Assembly (NCBI GenBank): GCA_026936335.1
Contig: JAPMXV010000072.1
Span: 62,001-126,000, forward strand
Direction of reading: 5' to 3'
From: Mantamonas sphyraenae
Taxonomy: Eukaryota > CRuMs > Mantamonadidae
Length of the DNA: 64,000 nucleotides
Positions 10,463 to 20,447 of the stretch are shown one piece after another (position 1 is the first letter of the stretch; each line of letters starts with the position of its first letter). The translations under genes and the position numbers were made by a program. A model generated the notes under the pieces. That model had not been told where the DNA came from, ran no database searches, and worked only from the letters and a program-made list of their open reading frames with translations.

Positions 10463-11931
10463 TCAATCTTGGCCGTCGTGATCCACATGCACGACCACCT
10501 TTCCCTGGACAAAACCAGCCTGGAAGTATCGGTGGGCCTCGGCAATGTCGGGCAATTGGAATCCAAACTGGTCGTCCAGTTGCACTTCCAAGGTGCCATC
10601 GGCATACAGAGGGGCCAACTTGGCCAGCATGCGGCCGTTGGGTTTGAACAGGCCCCACTTTACTCGCGTGACATCCATGTTGCACAGGCCGTCGACAGCA
10701 GCCCCCAACTTGCGAGCAACCCACTCGGCAGTGTTCTGCGGTTGTTTTGTCTCCTGTGCATCCGCGTCACTGTGCTTCATGTCGCCTCGATGGAACATGG
10801 GCAGCTGTGCAAGCGAAAACGTGGACAACGCCGTTCGGGCCATTTCGGCTCCAGAACGCGCCATGCCCATCGCAACACCGTTCTCATCCATGTAGTGTAC
10901 CCATGGCGAACGCAGAGTGACGTACACACCTGCATCGTGGCGCATCATGCGGGTCGCCATCGCGTCAAAGTTGGAGTCCCCGGTCAGGTTCATCACCACG
11001 TCATACACGTCCGTTTCGCCCTGCCATCGCCACCCAGCCGAGTCTCCACTTGCTCCCGTGGCCACTCGTTCCGAGTCCTTGCGTATCCTGCCCACACGCG
11101 ACGCTCCATACGAATTGAGCAGCTCGTCGTTGCGTCTGCTGCGGCATGCAACGTCCACCTCTGCCCCAACCACACGTGTCAGATACTGTGTGGCAAATTT
11201 GCCGATGTTTGTGTCGCCGCCGTGCAGAAACACACGCTGGCCCGCACGGATGCGGTCTGAATCCAACCCCAACGCGCTTGCTGCCGTCAGCGCAACATAT
11301 GGAACAGCAGCAGCCTGTGCATGTGACAGAGAGGAGGGCTTATGTGCCACATCCGCCTCGTGGATGTTCATGTACTGTGCATACGAGCCACCGGCGGCAA
11401 ATGGATAGTTTGCCCCAAAGACCTCGTCGCCCACTGATGCGGGTGGTGATGCGAAACAGGCCAGTGTCAGCAGCAGAGCAAGGGGTGGGGTGGGATTTGG
11501 ATGGGATGGAATGGGTTGGTTGCTGGCCATGGCCATGGTTCCCACCTTTGTAATCCCAGACGTCGTGGCCGACCTCAACGACGCGTCCACTGACGTCGCG
11601 GCCGAGGACCACCGGCAACTCTGTGCCGCGGACGAGACGAAAAGCCTCTGCGCCGTAACCCTGACGCATGGCGATATCAATGGGGTTGATGCTTGTAGCG
11701 TGCACTTGCACAACCACATCCTGTGCACGTGTGCGTGTGTGAGCGAGAAACTACGCCGAAATCGGGCGGAACACCACGCGCTGCAAAACGCACCGATGGT
11801 CCACACAGGGGCCGTGGCGCGTCAGACACGTGCACAAACGCCTCTTCAGGATCCGAGGCAAACCGCACGAGCTGTGTGGCACGCATGGTCGCCCCTGGGT
11901 TTGCATGTAGGCGAGCACGGGTGGTGAACAT
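10463..11931 (-). CDS. RTN4IP1: RTN4IP1-like zinc-independent MDR oxidoreductase
   Basis: Exon 1 11931-11794, exon 2 11720-11546, exon 3 11433-10463; introns GTGCGT...CACAG and GTGGGA...ATCAG; 427 residues. Key blocks are VVVQVHATSINPIDIAMRQG, ELPVVLGRDVSGRVVEVG, GDEVFGA, HKPSSLSHAQAAAVPYVALT and a modified dinucleotide loop HGGDTNIGKFATQYL. These follow the quinone-oxidoreductase branch of the medium-chain dehydrogenase/reductases, closest to RTN4IP1/OPA10 (mitochondrial, NADPH-dependent, linked to ubiquinone synthesis). The N-terminus MFTTRARLHANPGATMRA is basic, consistent with a presequence. No structural zinc Cys cluster is seen. The subfamily is likely but not proven; other quinone oxidoreductases are the alternative. 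Confidence 0.82.
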
Positions 11932-12059
11932 TGTGTGGGGTTTCCGATGCGCCGTGCTGCGCATCCAAACAAACCAGAGCCACGCAAGCGACTATTGTGT
12001 GTCATTGTCTGCCACACATCACCGCGTAGAAGAGACACAGGGACAGTGGCTAGGCAAGC

Positions 12060-12713
12060 ATGAGCCGAACGGCGTTGCAGCGAGTGTTTGTGACCGTGGG
12101 CACAACCAAGTTTGATGGTCTGGTGAGCAATGTGCTGTCCAGTGCATGCCTGGAGGTGTTGGAAGCCAGTGGGGCGGTGGAGTTGGTTGTGCAATACGGC
12201 ACGGGCGTACTGCCAGCGGAGCTACCTGGGTGGGAGGAGACGGACGACGACAAGGAGGCCGCCATGGACGACGCCGGCACTCAGGTGTTTGTCAAGAGCG
12301 ACGGCAGCTGTGATATGCGCGTGAGGGTGTTCTCATTGAAGCCAAGCACGGCGGAGGAGATTGCGGCGGCGGATCTGGTGATTGGCCATTGCGGCGCTGG
12401 CACAGTGCTCGACGTGCTGTATGCAGGCAAGGCCATGCTGGCGGTGGTCAACACCACCCTCATGGACAACCACCAAACAGAGCTGGCAGAAGCGCTGGAG
12501 CGCGCTGGGTATCTGTGGCGACTGGACGACGTGGATCAGCTTGCCGACCAGCTCCAGCTCATGCTGAAGGAAGGCAAGTATCTCGACAGCGACGACTTGC
12601 TGCCATATCCGCCTGCCGAACATGCCAAGCGTGGCGAGAACACACCGGGGATGGACATGCTTCTGCGTGACGTGCACAACGACCTCCTGGGAACCCCGGG
12701 GGCTGATTTGTGA
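12060..12713 (+). CDS. ALG13: UDP-GlcNAc transferase catalytic subunit ALG13
   Basis: Single exon, 217 residues, near the size of yeast Alg13 (202). It starts with VFVTVGTTKFDGLV, the N-terminal strand-loop of the GT28 C-terminal domain family. The nucleotide-sugar-binding region appears as ADLVIGHCGAGTVLDVLYAGK, and VNTTLMDNHQTELAEALERAG is the usual ALG13 helix block. With ALG14 as membrane anchor, ALG13 adds the second GlcNAc to dolichol-PP-GlcNAc on the cytosolic face of the ER, the second step of N-glycan precursor synthesis. The start is 128 bp from the divergent RTN4IP1-like gene. Confidence 0.93.
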   Translation: MSRTALQRVFVTVGTTKFDGLVSNVLSSACLEVLEASGAVELVVQYGTGVLPAELPGWEETDDDKEAAMDDAGTQVFVKSDGSCDMRVRVFSLKPSTAEEIAAADLVIGHCGAGTVLDVLYAGKAMLAVVNTTLMDNHQTELAEALERAGYLWRLDDVDQLADQLQLMLKEGKYLDSDDLLPYPPAEHAKRGENTPGMDMLLRDVHNDLLGTPGADL

Positions 12714-12783
12714 CTCTAGCAAGACCCCAGCAGACAGACACACACATACACTGCACACATCACTACTGTAATTCATCCCTATT

Positions 12784-14268
12784 TCACTGATCCTCCTCGG
12801 GTGTCTTTTGACGCTTGGCATCCCCGGCGACCTGCGCCTGCTGCTCCTCGTCTGCGCCTGCCTCTGCACTGCGACGCTTCTTGGGACGGGGTTCCAGCGT
12901 GGACAGTGCGTCGTGACCCAAACCATCCTCAAAGCCGAGATGCACCAACGCCTGGTTTGGATCATCGCTGTTGCTTCCGGTGAGTGCCTTCCATGCCTCC
13001 TGGCGCTCGCGACGTGTCTCCAGCAGCGGCTGGACGGCATCGGTGACGCCAAGGATGTCGTACACCTCATCGAGGGTGCGTGAGTGTTGGATGGCCTTGT
13101 GGATGTTGGGAGCATACTCGTCCAGCTGCTGACGCTGCTCGGGGGTGTCCAGCATGCGCAACAGCACATACTTGAGTCCCTGGTAACGTTCATCAAACCG
13201 GGTGGACCACAACGCGTACTGTCGCATCACATCCAGCTGAGGCAGTGCAGGGCCGTCGCGACGGAACACTGAAGCGTTCCACATGGCCCCGCGAGCAAGC
13301 ATCACCGAATCGACCCCGGTCTGCTCTTTGATGCTGCTCATGTCCTCCTGTTCAAACACATCGCCATTGGCAATGAGAGGCAGGCTGTCCGGCAACTCGG
13401 CACGGATGCGCACAAGCGTGTCCCAGTGTGCCGGCTGCCGTGGCCGCTCGTCCCGAGTCCGCGTGTGCACTGCCAGTGCAGCAATGCCTGTCGCTGCCAT
13501 CCGCTTGCAGTACTCAATGGTCTTATCCAGATTGTCGTCGATGCGGATTTTGCACGTCACCGGTTTGTCGATGTTGGAGCACAGGGTGCGCATGATGTCT
13601 TCGGCCACGTCCGGGGTGGACAGTAGGCCTGCACCCATGCCAGCGTGCACGGAAAAGTGCTTGGGGCAGCCCATGTTGATGTCAATTGCGTCTACGTCGT
13701 GGTACACCCTCTGTGCGGCAGCCAACGCCAACTTGGGGCTTGCGGTGCCCATTTGGAACACCAGCGGCGTCGCCGACGGAAAGGATTGGAAGCACGGAAA
13801 GTCGCCTTTGCGGTACTCGATGCAGTCCAGCACCGGATTGTAGTACCGTTCGCATTGCAACACCTTCTTGTCGATGATTTCCTCGTTGTACACAATGTCC
13901 GCTCCATACTTGAGCGACATGAGGTTGAAGGGCAAGCAGCTCTGCGCGCAAGAGATGTCCCCCACTTTGGGCGTCAGCAACAAACAAAACGCTCCTCTCT
14001 GCCACGTCCACTTGCACGAGCAAAAACCTACCACGCGCACCATCGGTGCCAGGATCCGTGCGTTGCGGTAGTCAATGTCAATCTTGGGCCGCTTCCACAG
14101 CTCCGCATCAAAGTCCAGCGTCACCTCGTCGTGTTCGTACACCTGCACATCGTGTGTGTCCACCACACCTTTCGAAGCCCCACCACCACCACCCATGCCA
14201 CCACCATCACCACTGCTGCTCAACAGCATTGAAGTTGCTCCGGTGCTTCCCTCGATCCTGCTGGACAT
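12784..14268 (-). CDS. DUS2: tRNA-dihydrouridine(20) synthase DUS2
   Basis: Exon 1 14268-14032, exon 2 13941-12784; 464 residues. The 90-bp intron (14031-13942, GTAGGT...GCGCAG) is a multiple of three and stop-free, so it would read through. Removing it aligns the protein properly as ILAPMVRVSCLPFNLMSLK followed by YGADIVYNEEIIDKK, as in DUS2. The flavin barrel includes VFQMGTASPKLALAAA, DINMGCPKHFSVHAGMGAGL (catalytic Cys in GCPK), PVTCKIRIDDNLDKT and LPLIANGDVF. The enzyme reduces U20 in the tRNA D-loop using NAD(P)H and FMN. The C-terminal tail is basic/acidic and low complexity. A double-stranded-RNA-binding domain, present in human DUS2, is not obvious. The first ATG is at 14268. Confidence 0.92.
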   Translation of the reverse strand: MSSRIEGSTGATSMLLSSSGDGGGMGGGGGASKGVVDTHDVQVYEHDEVTLDFDAELWKRPKIDIDYRNARILAPMVRVVGFCSCKWTWQRGAFCLLLTPKVGDISCAQSCLPFNLMSLKYGADIVYNEEIIDKKVLQCERYYNPVLDCIEYRKGDFPCFQSFPSATPLVFQMGTASPKLALAAAQRVYHDVDAIDINMGCPKHFSVHAGMGAGLLSTPDVAEDIMRTLCSNIDKPVTCKIRIDDNLDKTIEYCKRMAATGIAALAVHTRTRDERPRQPAHWDTLVRIRAELPDSLPLIANGDVFEQEDMSSIKEQTGVDSVMLARGAMWNASVFRRDGPALPQLDVMRQYALWSTRFDERYQGLKYVLLRMLDTPEQRQQLDEYAPNIHKAIQHSRTLDEVYDILGVTDAVQPLLETRRERQEAWKALTGSNSDDPNQALVHLGFEDGLGHDALSTLEPRPKKRRSAEAGADEEQQAQVAGDAKRQKTPEEDQ

Positions 14269-14478
14269 GCTCACCCGTGCTGCGCGTCGAAAGATCTTTT
14301 CGTGCGTTTCCTTTCGCGTTCTGCGCTGCCTCCATCAGCGCATCCTTGAAAAAAGTCTCCGATGCGCCTGCGCCGGCGAAACCAACTCGAACTTCCGGTT
14401 TTTCCGTCGCCGACACATCAAAAGCCAACGTCAAGACCACACGACGAGAACCACAGTGCACTTCATTGCAGCACAAAC

Positions 14479-15906
14479 ATGATCTCGACCTCTGCCGAGC
14501 CATCACCCAGCGCACGCAAAGGCAAGGATGCCATGTCGCCCGAATCGGCCTTTGCGCCGATTGACCCCAAGCGACGCAGTTTCCGCGCAGCGAAGATTCG
14601 GGAACCGGGCAGCAGCTCCGCACGCCTGGCTGCAGACGCTAGTGACTCATCCTCAGTCAGCAGCAACGAAACACGCCCTCTTTCCCGCAACGAAGCACTC
14701 TCCATCGACCAAGAGGTCTCTGCGCAGACAGACTCTGCGCTGGTGTCCACCATGAAGCGAAAACGACCCCTTGACGACGACAATGACCTCGACGACGACC
14801 AATTCCTCCTCGACGAACACGAAACAGACACACAAAAGCCACGCAGCAAACGCAGGCTGACACAAAAGGACGCCCTGGAGCTGTTTGAGCTCCTCCACGA
14901 CGAATACCAGCATCAGCAACACCGCGAGCAGAACACACGCAAACGATTTGGCACCAGGCACACAGCCACCTCATCCTCATCCTCATCTTCATCCACCACT
15001 GACTCGCCTGCACGCAGGAGACGTGTGTTTGCACGCCGTCGAGGGCAGGCCGACCGCAAGCGTCGTCTGGACGATCTGCTTGACGACGACAACCAGCACG
15101 ACTTTATGCGAGGCGACGTCGACGAAGTGACCACGGTGTCACGCACGCCAGACGTATCCAAGTTTCCACGCGTGGACGCAATGGTCAGCAACGGGATGCT
15201 GGCTGACTCCGCCGAGGACGACGAAGCCGATTCTATGTTGTACGTTGGCCCTGCCGACGATTTTCGGCGCGGACTGCAGCCGCAGCCACACACAGACACT
15301 CACACGCACACGCACACGCACACTCTCAGATTGAAGCAACCGGGCAAGCAACGACGACTGATGCGCCCCAGGGAAGAGGAGGACACACGCAAGTACAAGC
15401 TGTACCTTCACGTGGCCGAGCCATTCCGAGCCCTCGTGCCCCGTGTGGGCACCGACGGCATGTCTGTTTACACAAACGGGGCCGCCAATGTGCTCATGCG
15501 TGCCATGCGCTACCATGTAAACGTAAAATTGGATTCGGGCGAGCTGGCAGCTCACGACCAGTGGCACTACGAGCAGTTCCTGATGAACCGCCTCCAAGCA
15601 AACTTGGGCATCAGCATCCACGACTTTCACAAGTACCAGCCCACATTCAGGGGCACTCTGGGGTTCAACGCAGCCACCATGGACCAGGAAGACGTCCACG
15701 ATTCACCGCGCATTGTCGAGCTGGACGACGACGACGAGCTGCTGCAACAGGTGAGCGAATCGGAACTCGTGAACGGCGGACCTCCAGACGACGACATCGA
15801 CGAGGTCGACCCCAGCGAAATCTACGAAGTGCGACGCACCTCGCCCTACGTGGAGGAAATTGAACACAGTGACGACGACCGTGATGACGGAATGGAAATC
15901 GAATGA
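14479..15906 (+). CDS. Unrecognised acidic, probably nuclear protein
   Basis: 475 residues from the ATG at 14479; an in-frame ATG at 14362 would add 39 low-complexity residues. The N-terminal half is disordered: Ser-rich, basic clusters (KRKRPLDDD, RSKRRLTQK, RRRRVFARRR) that look like nuclear localisation signals, and an AEDDEADS patch. One ordered block at ~310-420 contains TRKYKLYLHVAEPFRALVPR, GAANVLMRAMRYHVNVKL and HYEQFLMNRLQANLGIS. The tail is Asp/Glu rich. A 90-bp candidate intron at 15240-15329 (GTACGT...CTCTCAG) is in frame and encodes the odd HTHTHTHTHT tract; its removal gives 445 residues. I do not recognise the family. Confidence 0.65.
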   Translation: MISTSAEPSPSARKGKDAMSPESAFAPIDPKRRSFRAAKIREPGSSSARLAADASDSSSVSSNETRPLSRNEALSIDQEVSAQTDSALVSTMKRKRPLDDDNDLDDDQFLLDEHETDTQKPRSKRRLTQKDALELFELLHDEYQHQQHREQNTRKRFGTRHTATSSSSSSSSTTDSPARRRRVFARRRGQADRKRRLDDLLDDDNQHDFMRGDVDEVTTVSRTPDVSKFPRVDAMVSNGMLADSAEDDEADSMLYVGPADDFRRGLQPQPHTDTHTHTHTHTLRLKQPGKQRRLMRPREEEDTRKYKLYLHVAEPFRALVPRVGTDGMSVYTNGAANVLMRAMRYHVNVKLDSGELAAHDQWHYEQFLMNRLQANLGISIHDFHKYQPTFRGTLGFNAATMDQEDVHDSPRIVELDDDDELLQQVSESELVNGGPPDDDIDEVDPSEIYEVRRTSPYVEEIEHSDDDRDDGMEIE

Positions 15907-15926
15907 AGTTTGTGTGCTTCGTCTCT

Positions 15927-17633
15927 CTATTCCTCCACAGACACAAACACAGAGTTGGCCCCACCGCCAGCAGCAAACACCACCCTGCCTGGGAGACTGA
16001 CCAGCGTGGGCTTCTTGTGGCAGCATTCCTCGTACGCGTCCTCATCGCCTTCGTCGGCATAGCCCAGGCGCCCCTGGCCGCTGTAGCCCCACGTGTAAAG
16101 ACGCCCCTGCGAGTCAATCACTCCACAGTGCCAGCCGCCGCTGAATAACATAACCGGAAACGCCTTGGTTTCGTCTTCGTCGCTGTCCACACTCACGTTG
16201 TCCTCTGCGTCCATCTCCTGCGACGACGACGTCGTGTACGCCGCCGACGACGAGCCCTGCTTACCCACCGATGGTCCATCGTTGCCGCCGCCGCTGCTGC
16301 CGTTGCTGCTGCTGCTGTTCTTGCCCGCGTTTTCAAAGGTCGGGTCGATGGCCCTGTTTGCCGCACTCAGGGCAATGGGCTGGCTGGTGTAGAACACAGT
16401 GGAGAAGCGACGGCACAATTGACCATCGCCACCGTAGCCGGTGCCCCAGATTTCCCCGCTTTCCATCAAAAACAGCGAGTTGAAGTAGCCACACGCCACC
16501 TGCACGACATTCTCCGGCAGCTGCACCTTGCGAGGTCGGAAGCACCGCAGCGTGCCCCTGCCCAATCCCAACCTTCCCCCCGAGTTGCTACCAAACACAT
16601 ACAAGTAACCGCGAGCACTCTGGACCACGGTGTGGTGCCTGCCACACGACACGTCAATCAGCCGCTTCTTGCTCAGCAACGTCAGTCGCATGGGCTTGTC
16701 CACCACAGACATCGTCGGAGTGGCAATGGGCACCAAGCTCGCCTGTGTGTGGATGCGCTGTTTGGCAGACACCACCGTCGGGTCGTCCGACCCCTTGGCC
16801 GAGATGCCCAGTTGGCCGTACCGATTCCAGCCCCAGCACACCAGATGCAGTTGGTCGATGTGTGATGCCCCGCTGAAGAACTCGTACCGGTTGTATGTGT
16901 TGTGCATCAGCTCGTGCAGCTCGTCAAGCTTGTCGCTGCTTCCGTGCGGCCCTGTGCACAAAAAGAGAAACACGGGAACACGGGAGGGATCAGCGTCAGT
17001 GGCTCGTGTGTGTCTTTGGCGCGCCCTTTTTACACCTGCTACACATCGCACCTGCCTCCCGTTGCCCTCCATACCCACAATGGATCCGTCCGCACGCCCT
17101 CTTTTCCATCCCCATGCCATTTCCTCGTCTCACACACGCGAGCTCCCGGCCCTACAGGCACGGTGAAAAAACTTACGGACAAGGCAGATGGTGTGGAATC
17201 CGGCGGCGACGGCTTTGACACAGTCGCCAAACTCGCTCAAATCCACCTGCACCGGTGTATATGCGTGTCGATGGCCCTTGCGCAGAGAGACACCCAGCTG
17301 GCCGTGCCTTCCACTGCCAAATGTAAACAGCAAACCCTCGTCGGTGACCACGGCCGAGTGGTGTGCACCGCATGTGATCTGTACCACCCGGTGTTCCGCC
17401 AGTGTATCCACCAACGTTGGCTCCTCCACCACCATCATGTCGCCCAGACCACACTCGCCGTACCGCGAGTACCCGTATGCAAATACCCGTCCCGCCGACG
17501 TCAGCAGCAGTGTGTGGTTGTCTCCACACGCCGCCTGCACCACAGACTCCCCGTCAAACAGATGCCTGCCCAGCTCCGACGGCGTCTCGTGGCTCGGGCA
17601 ACCCAGCTGCCATCCACACTCGTACGCAGTCAT
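15927..17633 (-). CDS. RCC1-repeat (beta-propeller) protein
   Basis: Exon 1 17633-17177, intron 17176-16952 (GTAAGT...GCACAG), exon 2 16951-15927; 493 residues. RCC1 repeats are recognisable by Cys/Ala-Gly-x-x-His and G-x-G-x-x-G-Q-L-G: ACGDNHTLLLTSAGRVFAYG, CGAHHSAVVTDEGLLFTFG, CWGWNRYGQLG, CGRHHTVVQSARGYLYVFG, CGYFNSLFLMESGEIWGTG and GGWHCGVIDSQGRLYTWGY. A Ser/Gly/Asp-rich insertion (~370-430) interrupts the last blades. Nothing beyond the propeller (no BTB, HECT or FYVE) is seen, so a Ran-GEF role should not be assumed; RCC1 folds serve many binding functions. The start codon is 63 bp from the divergent CoA-transferase gene. Confidence 0.85.
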
Positions 17634-17696
17634 CTGCTTCCCTTTGTGTTGGCGCGACGGGTGGCGCCACCACCACAACTGCAAACAACCTCCCCC
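17634..17696. promoter_or_regulatory. Shared divergent promoter interval, RCC1-repeat/AMACR-like
   Basis: 63 bp separate the two start codons. The interval contains the inverted repeat TGGCGCGACGGGTGGCGCCA and a pyrimidine/A-rich flank. No TATA box is seen. Assignment is by position. Confidence 0.35.
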
Positions 17697-18749
17697 ATGT
17701 TTGCCCGTCCCGCCCTCTCACACTGCCGTGTCGTTGAACTCGGCGGATTGGCCCCTTCTCCCCATTGTGCCATGATTCTGGCCGATTTTGGCGCAGACGT
17801 CGTCCGTGTCGACCCTGTCGATGCCGTCCCTGTACCCGTCAACCTCGACCGCGGCAAACGCCGCCTTGCCGTCGATATCAAAGCTCCCCAGGGTCTTGCC
17901 ATTGTCCAACAGCTTGTCCAGGACGCCGATGTGCTCCTCAACCCCTTCCGTCCAGGAGTCATCGACCGCTTGGGCCTCTTTCGTGCAAACGGCGTTCCTG
18001 ACAAGCTCGTCCTGGCACACATGACGGGCTACGGGCAAAACAGCAACGCCGCAGGCCATGACATCAACTTTATTGCCCATTCGGGCATCCTTTCTACGCT
18101 GGAGAAGCCGCCTGCCAACCTGTTGGCCGACTTTGCTGGTGGTTCCCTGCTCACCGCCCTTGCTGTCGTCATGGCCCTCTACCAGCGCGACAGTCCCGGT
18201 GGAACGGGCAAAGGTGCTGTGTTGGACATGTCTCTGGCCGACGGATCCCTCTACGCCAATGCATTCATGGTCACGGCAAACGCCCTCTTCACACAACCTC
18301 CAGGCAACAACCTGCTCGACGGAGGCTCGCCGTGGTACCGCACCTACGTCACCAAAGACAAAGGGCGCATGGCAGTGGGTGCCATCGAGAAGAAATTCCA
18401 GGACAACGCTCTGGCGGTGCTGGGGCTGTCGCACGACCAGGTGTCGCACACAACCATGGAGCAGGTCTTTGCCAGCCGCACCACAGCTGAATGGGAACAG
18501 GCGTTTGCACACGTGCGTGATGACGTGTGTGTCAACGCCGTGCGTGCGGCCCCGGTGGTTGTCCCACCGGTGCCGGGGTCCCTCGCTCGCCCCAGTCTCA
18601 TGCACACGCCCGTCCACGACGATCAGCCCGCCCCAGGTGCACACACTGATGCCATCCTTCACGATCTCGGCTATGGTGACGACGACATTGCTCTCCTGCG
18701 TGACAAGGGCGTCATTGGAGGCCCTTGCCCTGAGCCAGGTCGTTCGTGA
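17697..18749 (+). CDS. AMACR: Family III CoA transferase, alpha-methylacyl-CoA racemase-like
   Basis: Single exon, 350 residues (human AMACR 382). Recognisable blocks are RVVELGGLAPSPHCAMILAD, GADVVRVDP and DRGKRRLAVDIKAPQG. The catalytic His lies in HMTGYGQ, the Asp in GHDINFIAHSGILS, and the Glu in VGAIEKKFQ. These correspond to the His/Asp/Glu set of bacterial and animal methylacyl-CoA racemases. In AMACR they interconvert 2R- and 2S-methylacyl-CoA so that branched fatty acids can enter beta-oxidation in peroxisomes or mitochondria. The C-terminus GGPCPEPGRS shows no clear peroxisomal signal. The last 38 bases overlap the 3' end of the next, convergent gene. Formyl- or succinyl-CoA transferase activity is the alternative. 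Confidence 0.88.
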   Translation: MFARPALSHCRVVELGGLAPSPHCAMILADFGADVVRVDPVDAVPVPVNLDRGKRRLAVDIKAPQGLAIVQQLVQDADVLLNPFRPGVIDRLGLFRANGVPDKLVLAHMTGYGQNSNAAGHDINFIAHSGILSTLEKPPANLLADFAGGSLLTALAVVMALYQRDSPGGTGKGAVLDMSLADGSLYANAFMVTANALFTQPPGNNLLDGGSPWYRTYVTKDKGRMAVGAIEKKFQDNALAVLGLSHDQVSHTTMEQVFASRTTAEWEQAFAHVRDDVCVNAVRAAPVVVPPVPGSLARPSLMHTPVHDDQPAPGAHTDAILHDLGYGDDDIALLRDKGVIGGPCPEPGRS

Positions 18750-20340
18750 TCACCAACCACTCTTCAATGTGATCCACCAGCCACGAGAAGCGTTTCTCGA
18801 AACGGGCTGTGGAGTGGGCCTCCCATGTGGCCAATTGCTTGTCCTGCATGCGCGAGTACACCTCCAACACATGCAGGGACTCGTGCACCTCGTCAATGGC
18901 CGCGAGCACGTTGAACACCTGCTTGATCTGGTCCAGTGCATCCACATACAGCGCACACATCTTCAGTGTCATGCGCTGCACGCGCTTTGTCAAATCTATC
19001 GCATCTTTGTCACGTGTCATCGACACGCAGGCCAGCAGCACCGTGGATCGCGGCAGCCCTTCTGCAGCCGCCGCCTGAGCGTCTTCGTGCAGTTGGATCA
19101 TTGTATGCACGGCACACGCCAGATGGAACAGAATCCACTCCAGGGCCATCTGCCCCGCCTTGTGCATCAACAGTGTGGAGCTCATTTCGTCCTCGCTGAC
19201 TTCATCCAACCCAGGATACTCCACCACCAACTCCCGCGCCATGTGGTGGTCCTCCACCAGCGCCGTGCCCACATCCAGCAACATCTGAAGCTCCCTGTTC
19301 GGCTGCGGCCTGTATGGCGACTCCACAAGCTGCTTGCTGTCGTACAGCTGCAGCGCAAGCTTCTGGTACACCGCTCCTTGGGTTTCCATAAACGATGCAT
19401 CGCTGTGCACTTTGGTACGAGTGTGGTCCAGGAGCAGACTGACCACGGCTGTCAAGCCCTGCTCCACCATGGACATCAGCAGGCTGCGGTTGCTTGCAGA
19501 CACTGCTCCACGCGCCGTCTCGCTCTCCACCCTGTACATCAGCGCATGCAGGTGTCGCACATGCTCCATTGCTTTGCATTTGATTAGTGTTTGCTCCGCC
19601 TCCAGCAGGTAGATGTGTTCCCGTTGCTGGAACACAGTCTGCTGCAACGCCTCCAGCTCGTCCGCCAACTGGTTGAAGCGTAGATCGGAAATGCCTGTCG
19701 TCAGCTCACTCCAGCTCAGGTTGGCCACATCTGCATCGCTGGCCACATGTTCCTCGTATCCCACCCCGAGCACCGCCTCCAACTCCGACTCATCCATCTG
19801 CACGCGCAGGTACCCACTCAGCGACTCGTCCAGGAAAGGGGCCTCGTGCTGCAACCGCACAAATGTGTCCTTCAGTCCACTTGCTCCTGTTTGCCGCTCC
19901 TTTGCCTCTTGCGTCGCCCGCAAGTGTTTCTCGTAGGCAGCAGAACTTGTGTCGAGGCGCAACACTGTCGCTCCCGTCAGCCCACTTTCTTCCTCCTCCT
20001 CCTCCTCCACCTCCGATGCCACTGCTTCCTCGACACCTCTTGTGGCTGTGCTGTTGTGCGTTCCCTCGCCTGGTTCGTCCTCCAGCTCCTGGGACATCAG
20101 CAAGACCTGTGCTTGCGCCTCGTGCAGCACTGCCTGCAGATTGGCCGTTGCAGACAATGACAAGCCCCCCTGCTTGCCACTCAGCAACGCAATCTGCCGC
20201 AGTGTCACGCGCACCTCGTCCAAGATATGACGCTGGTGCTCTGCCACCCCATTTGTGTGCCCCAACAGATGCTCCACCTGTGCGTCCAGCGCCTCACACT
20301 GCAGCGCCAGACTCGGTTCTTCCATTGCTCTGCTCGCCAT
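18712..20340 (-). CDS. Unrecognised helical/coiled-coil protein
   Basis: Single exon, 542 residues from the ATG at 20340; an in-frame ATG about 40 bp further upstream is possible. The protein is almost entirely helical with heptad-like spacing (HQRHILDEVRVTLRQIALL, LADELEALQQTVFQQREHIY). A Glu-run acidic linker lies at about residue 110. The second half (~270-540) reads as a helical bundle with hydrophobic helices that are not long enough to be membrane spans. No family was recognised; a cytoskeletal or tethering role is only a guess. Its stop at 18712 lies inside the AMACR-like coding region, giving a 38-bp convergent overlap. Confidence 0.7.
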   Translation of the reverse strand: MASRAMEEPSLALQCEALDAQVEHLLGHTNGVAEHQRHILDEVRVTLRQIALLSGKQGGLSLSATANLQAVLHEAQAQVLLMSQELEDEPGEGTHNSTATRGVEEAVASEVEEEEEEESGLTGATVLRLDTSSAAYEKHLRATQEAKERQTGASGLKDTFVRLQHEAPFLDESLSGYLRVQMDESELEAVLGVGYEEHVASDADVANLSWSELTTGISDLRFNQLADELEALQQTVFQQREHIYLLEAEQTLIKCKAMEHVRHLHALMYRVESETARGAVSASNRSLLMSMVEQGLTAVVSLLLDHTRTKVHSDASFMETQGAVYQKLALQLYDSKQLVESPYRPQPNRELQMLLDVGTALVEDHHMARELVVEYPGLDEVSEDEMSSTLLMHKAGQMALEWILFHLACAVHTMIQLHEDAQAAAAEGLPRSTVLLACVSMTRDKDAIDLTKRVQRMTLKMCALYVDALDQIKQVFNVLAAIDEVHESLHVLEVYSRMQDKQLATWEAHSTARFEKRFSWLVDHIEEWLVITNDLAQGKGLQ

Positions 20341-20447
20341 TGCGCAGCGCACCCGTCTGGCACCCATCCATCTCAACATCAAAACACAACCCAACCGATA
20401 TGACATGTGCATTGTCTGCCTGCTGCTGTGCTCCCACCGTCCTTCCC

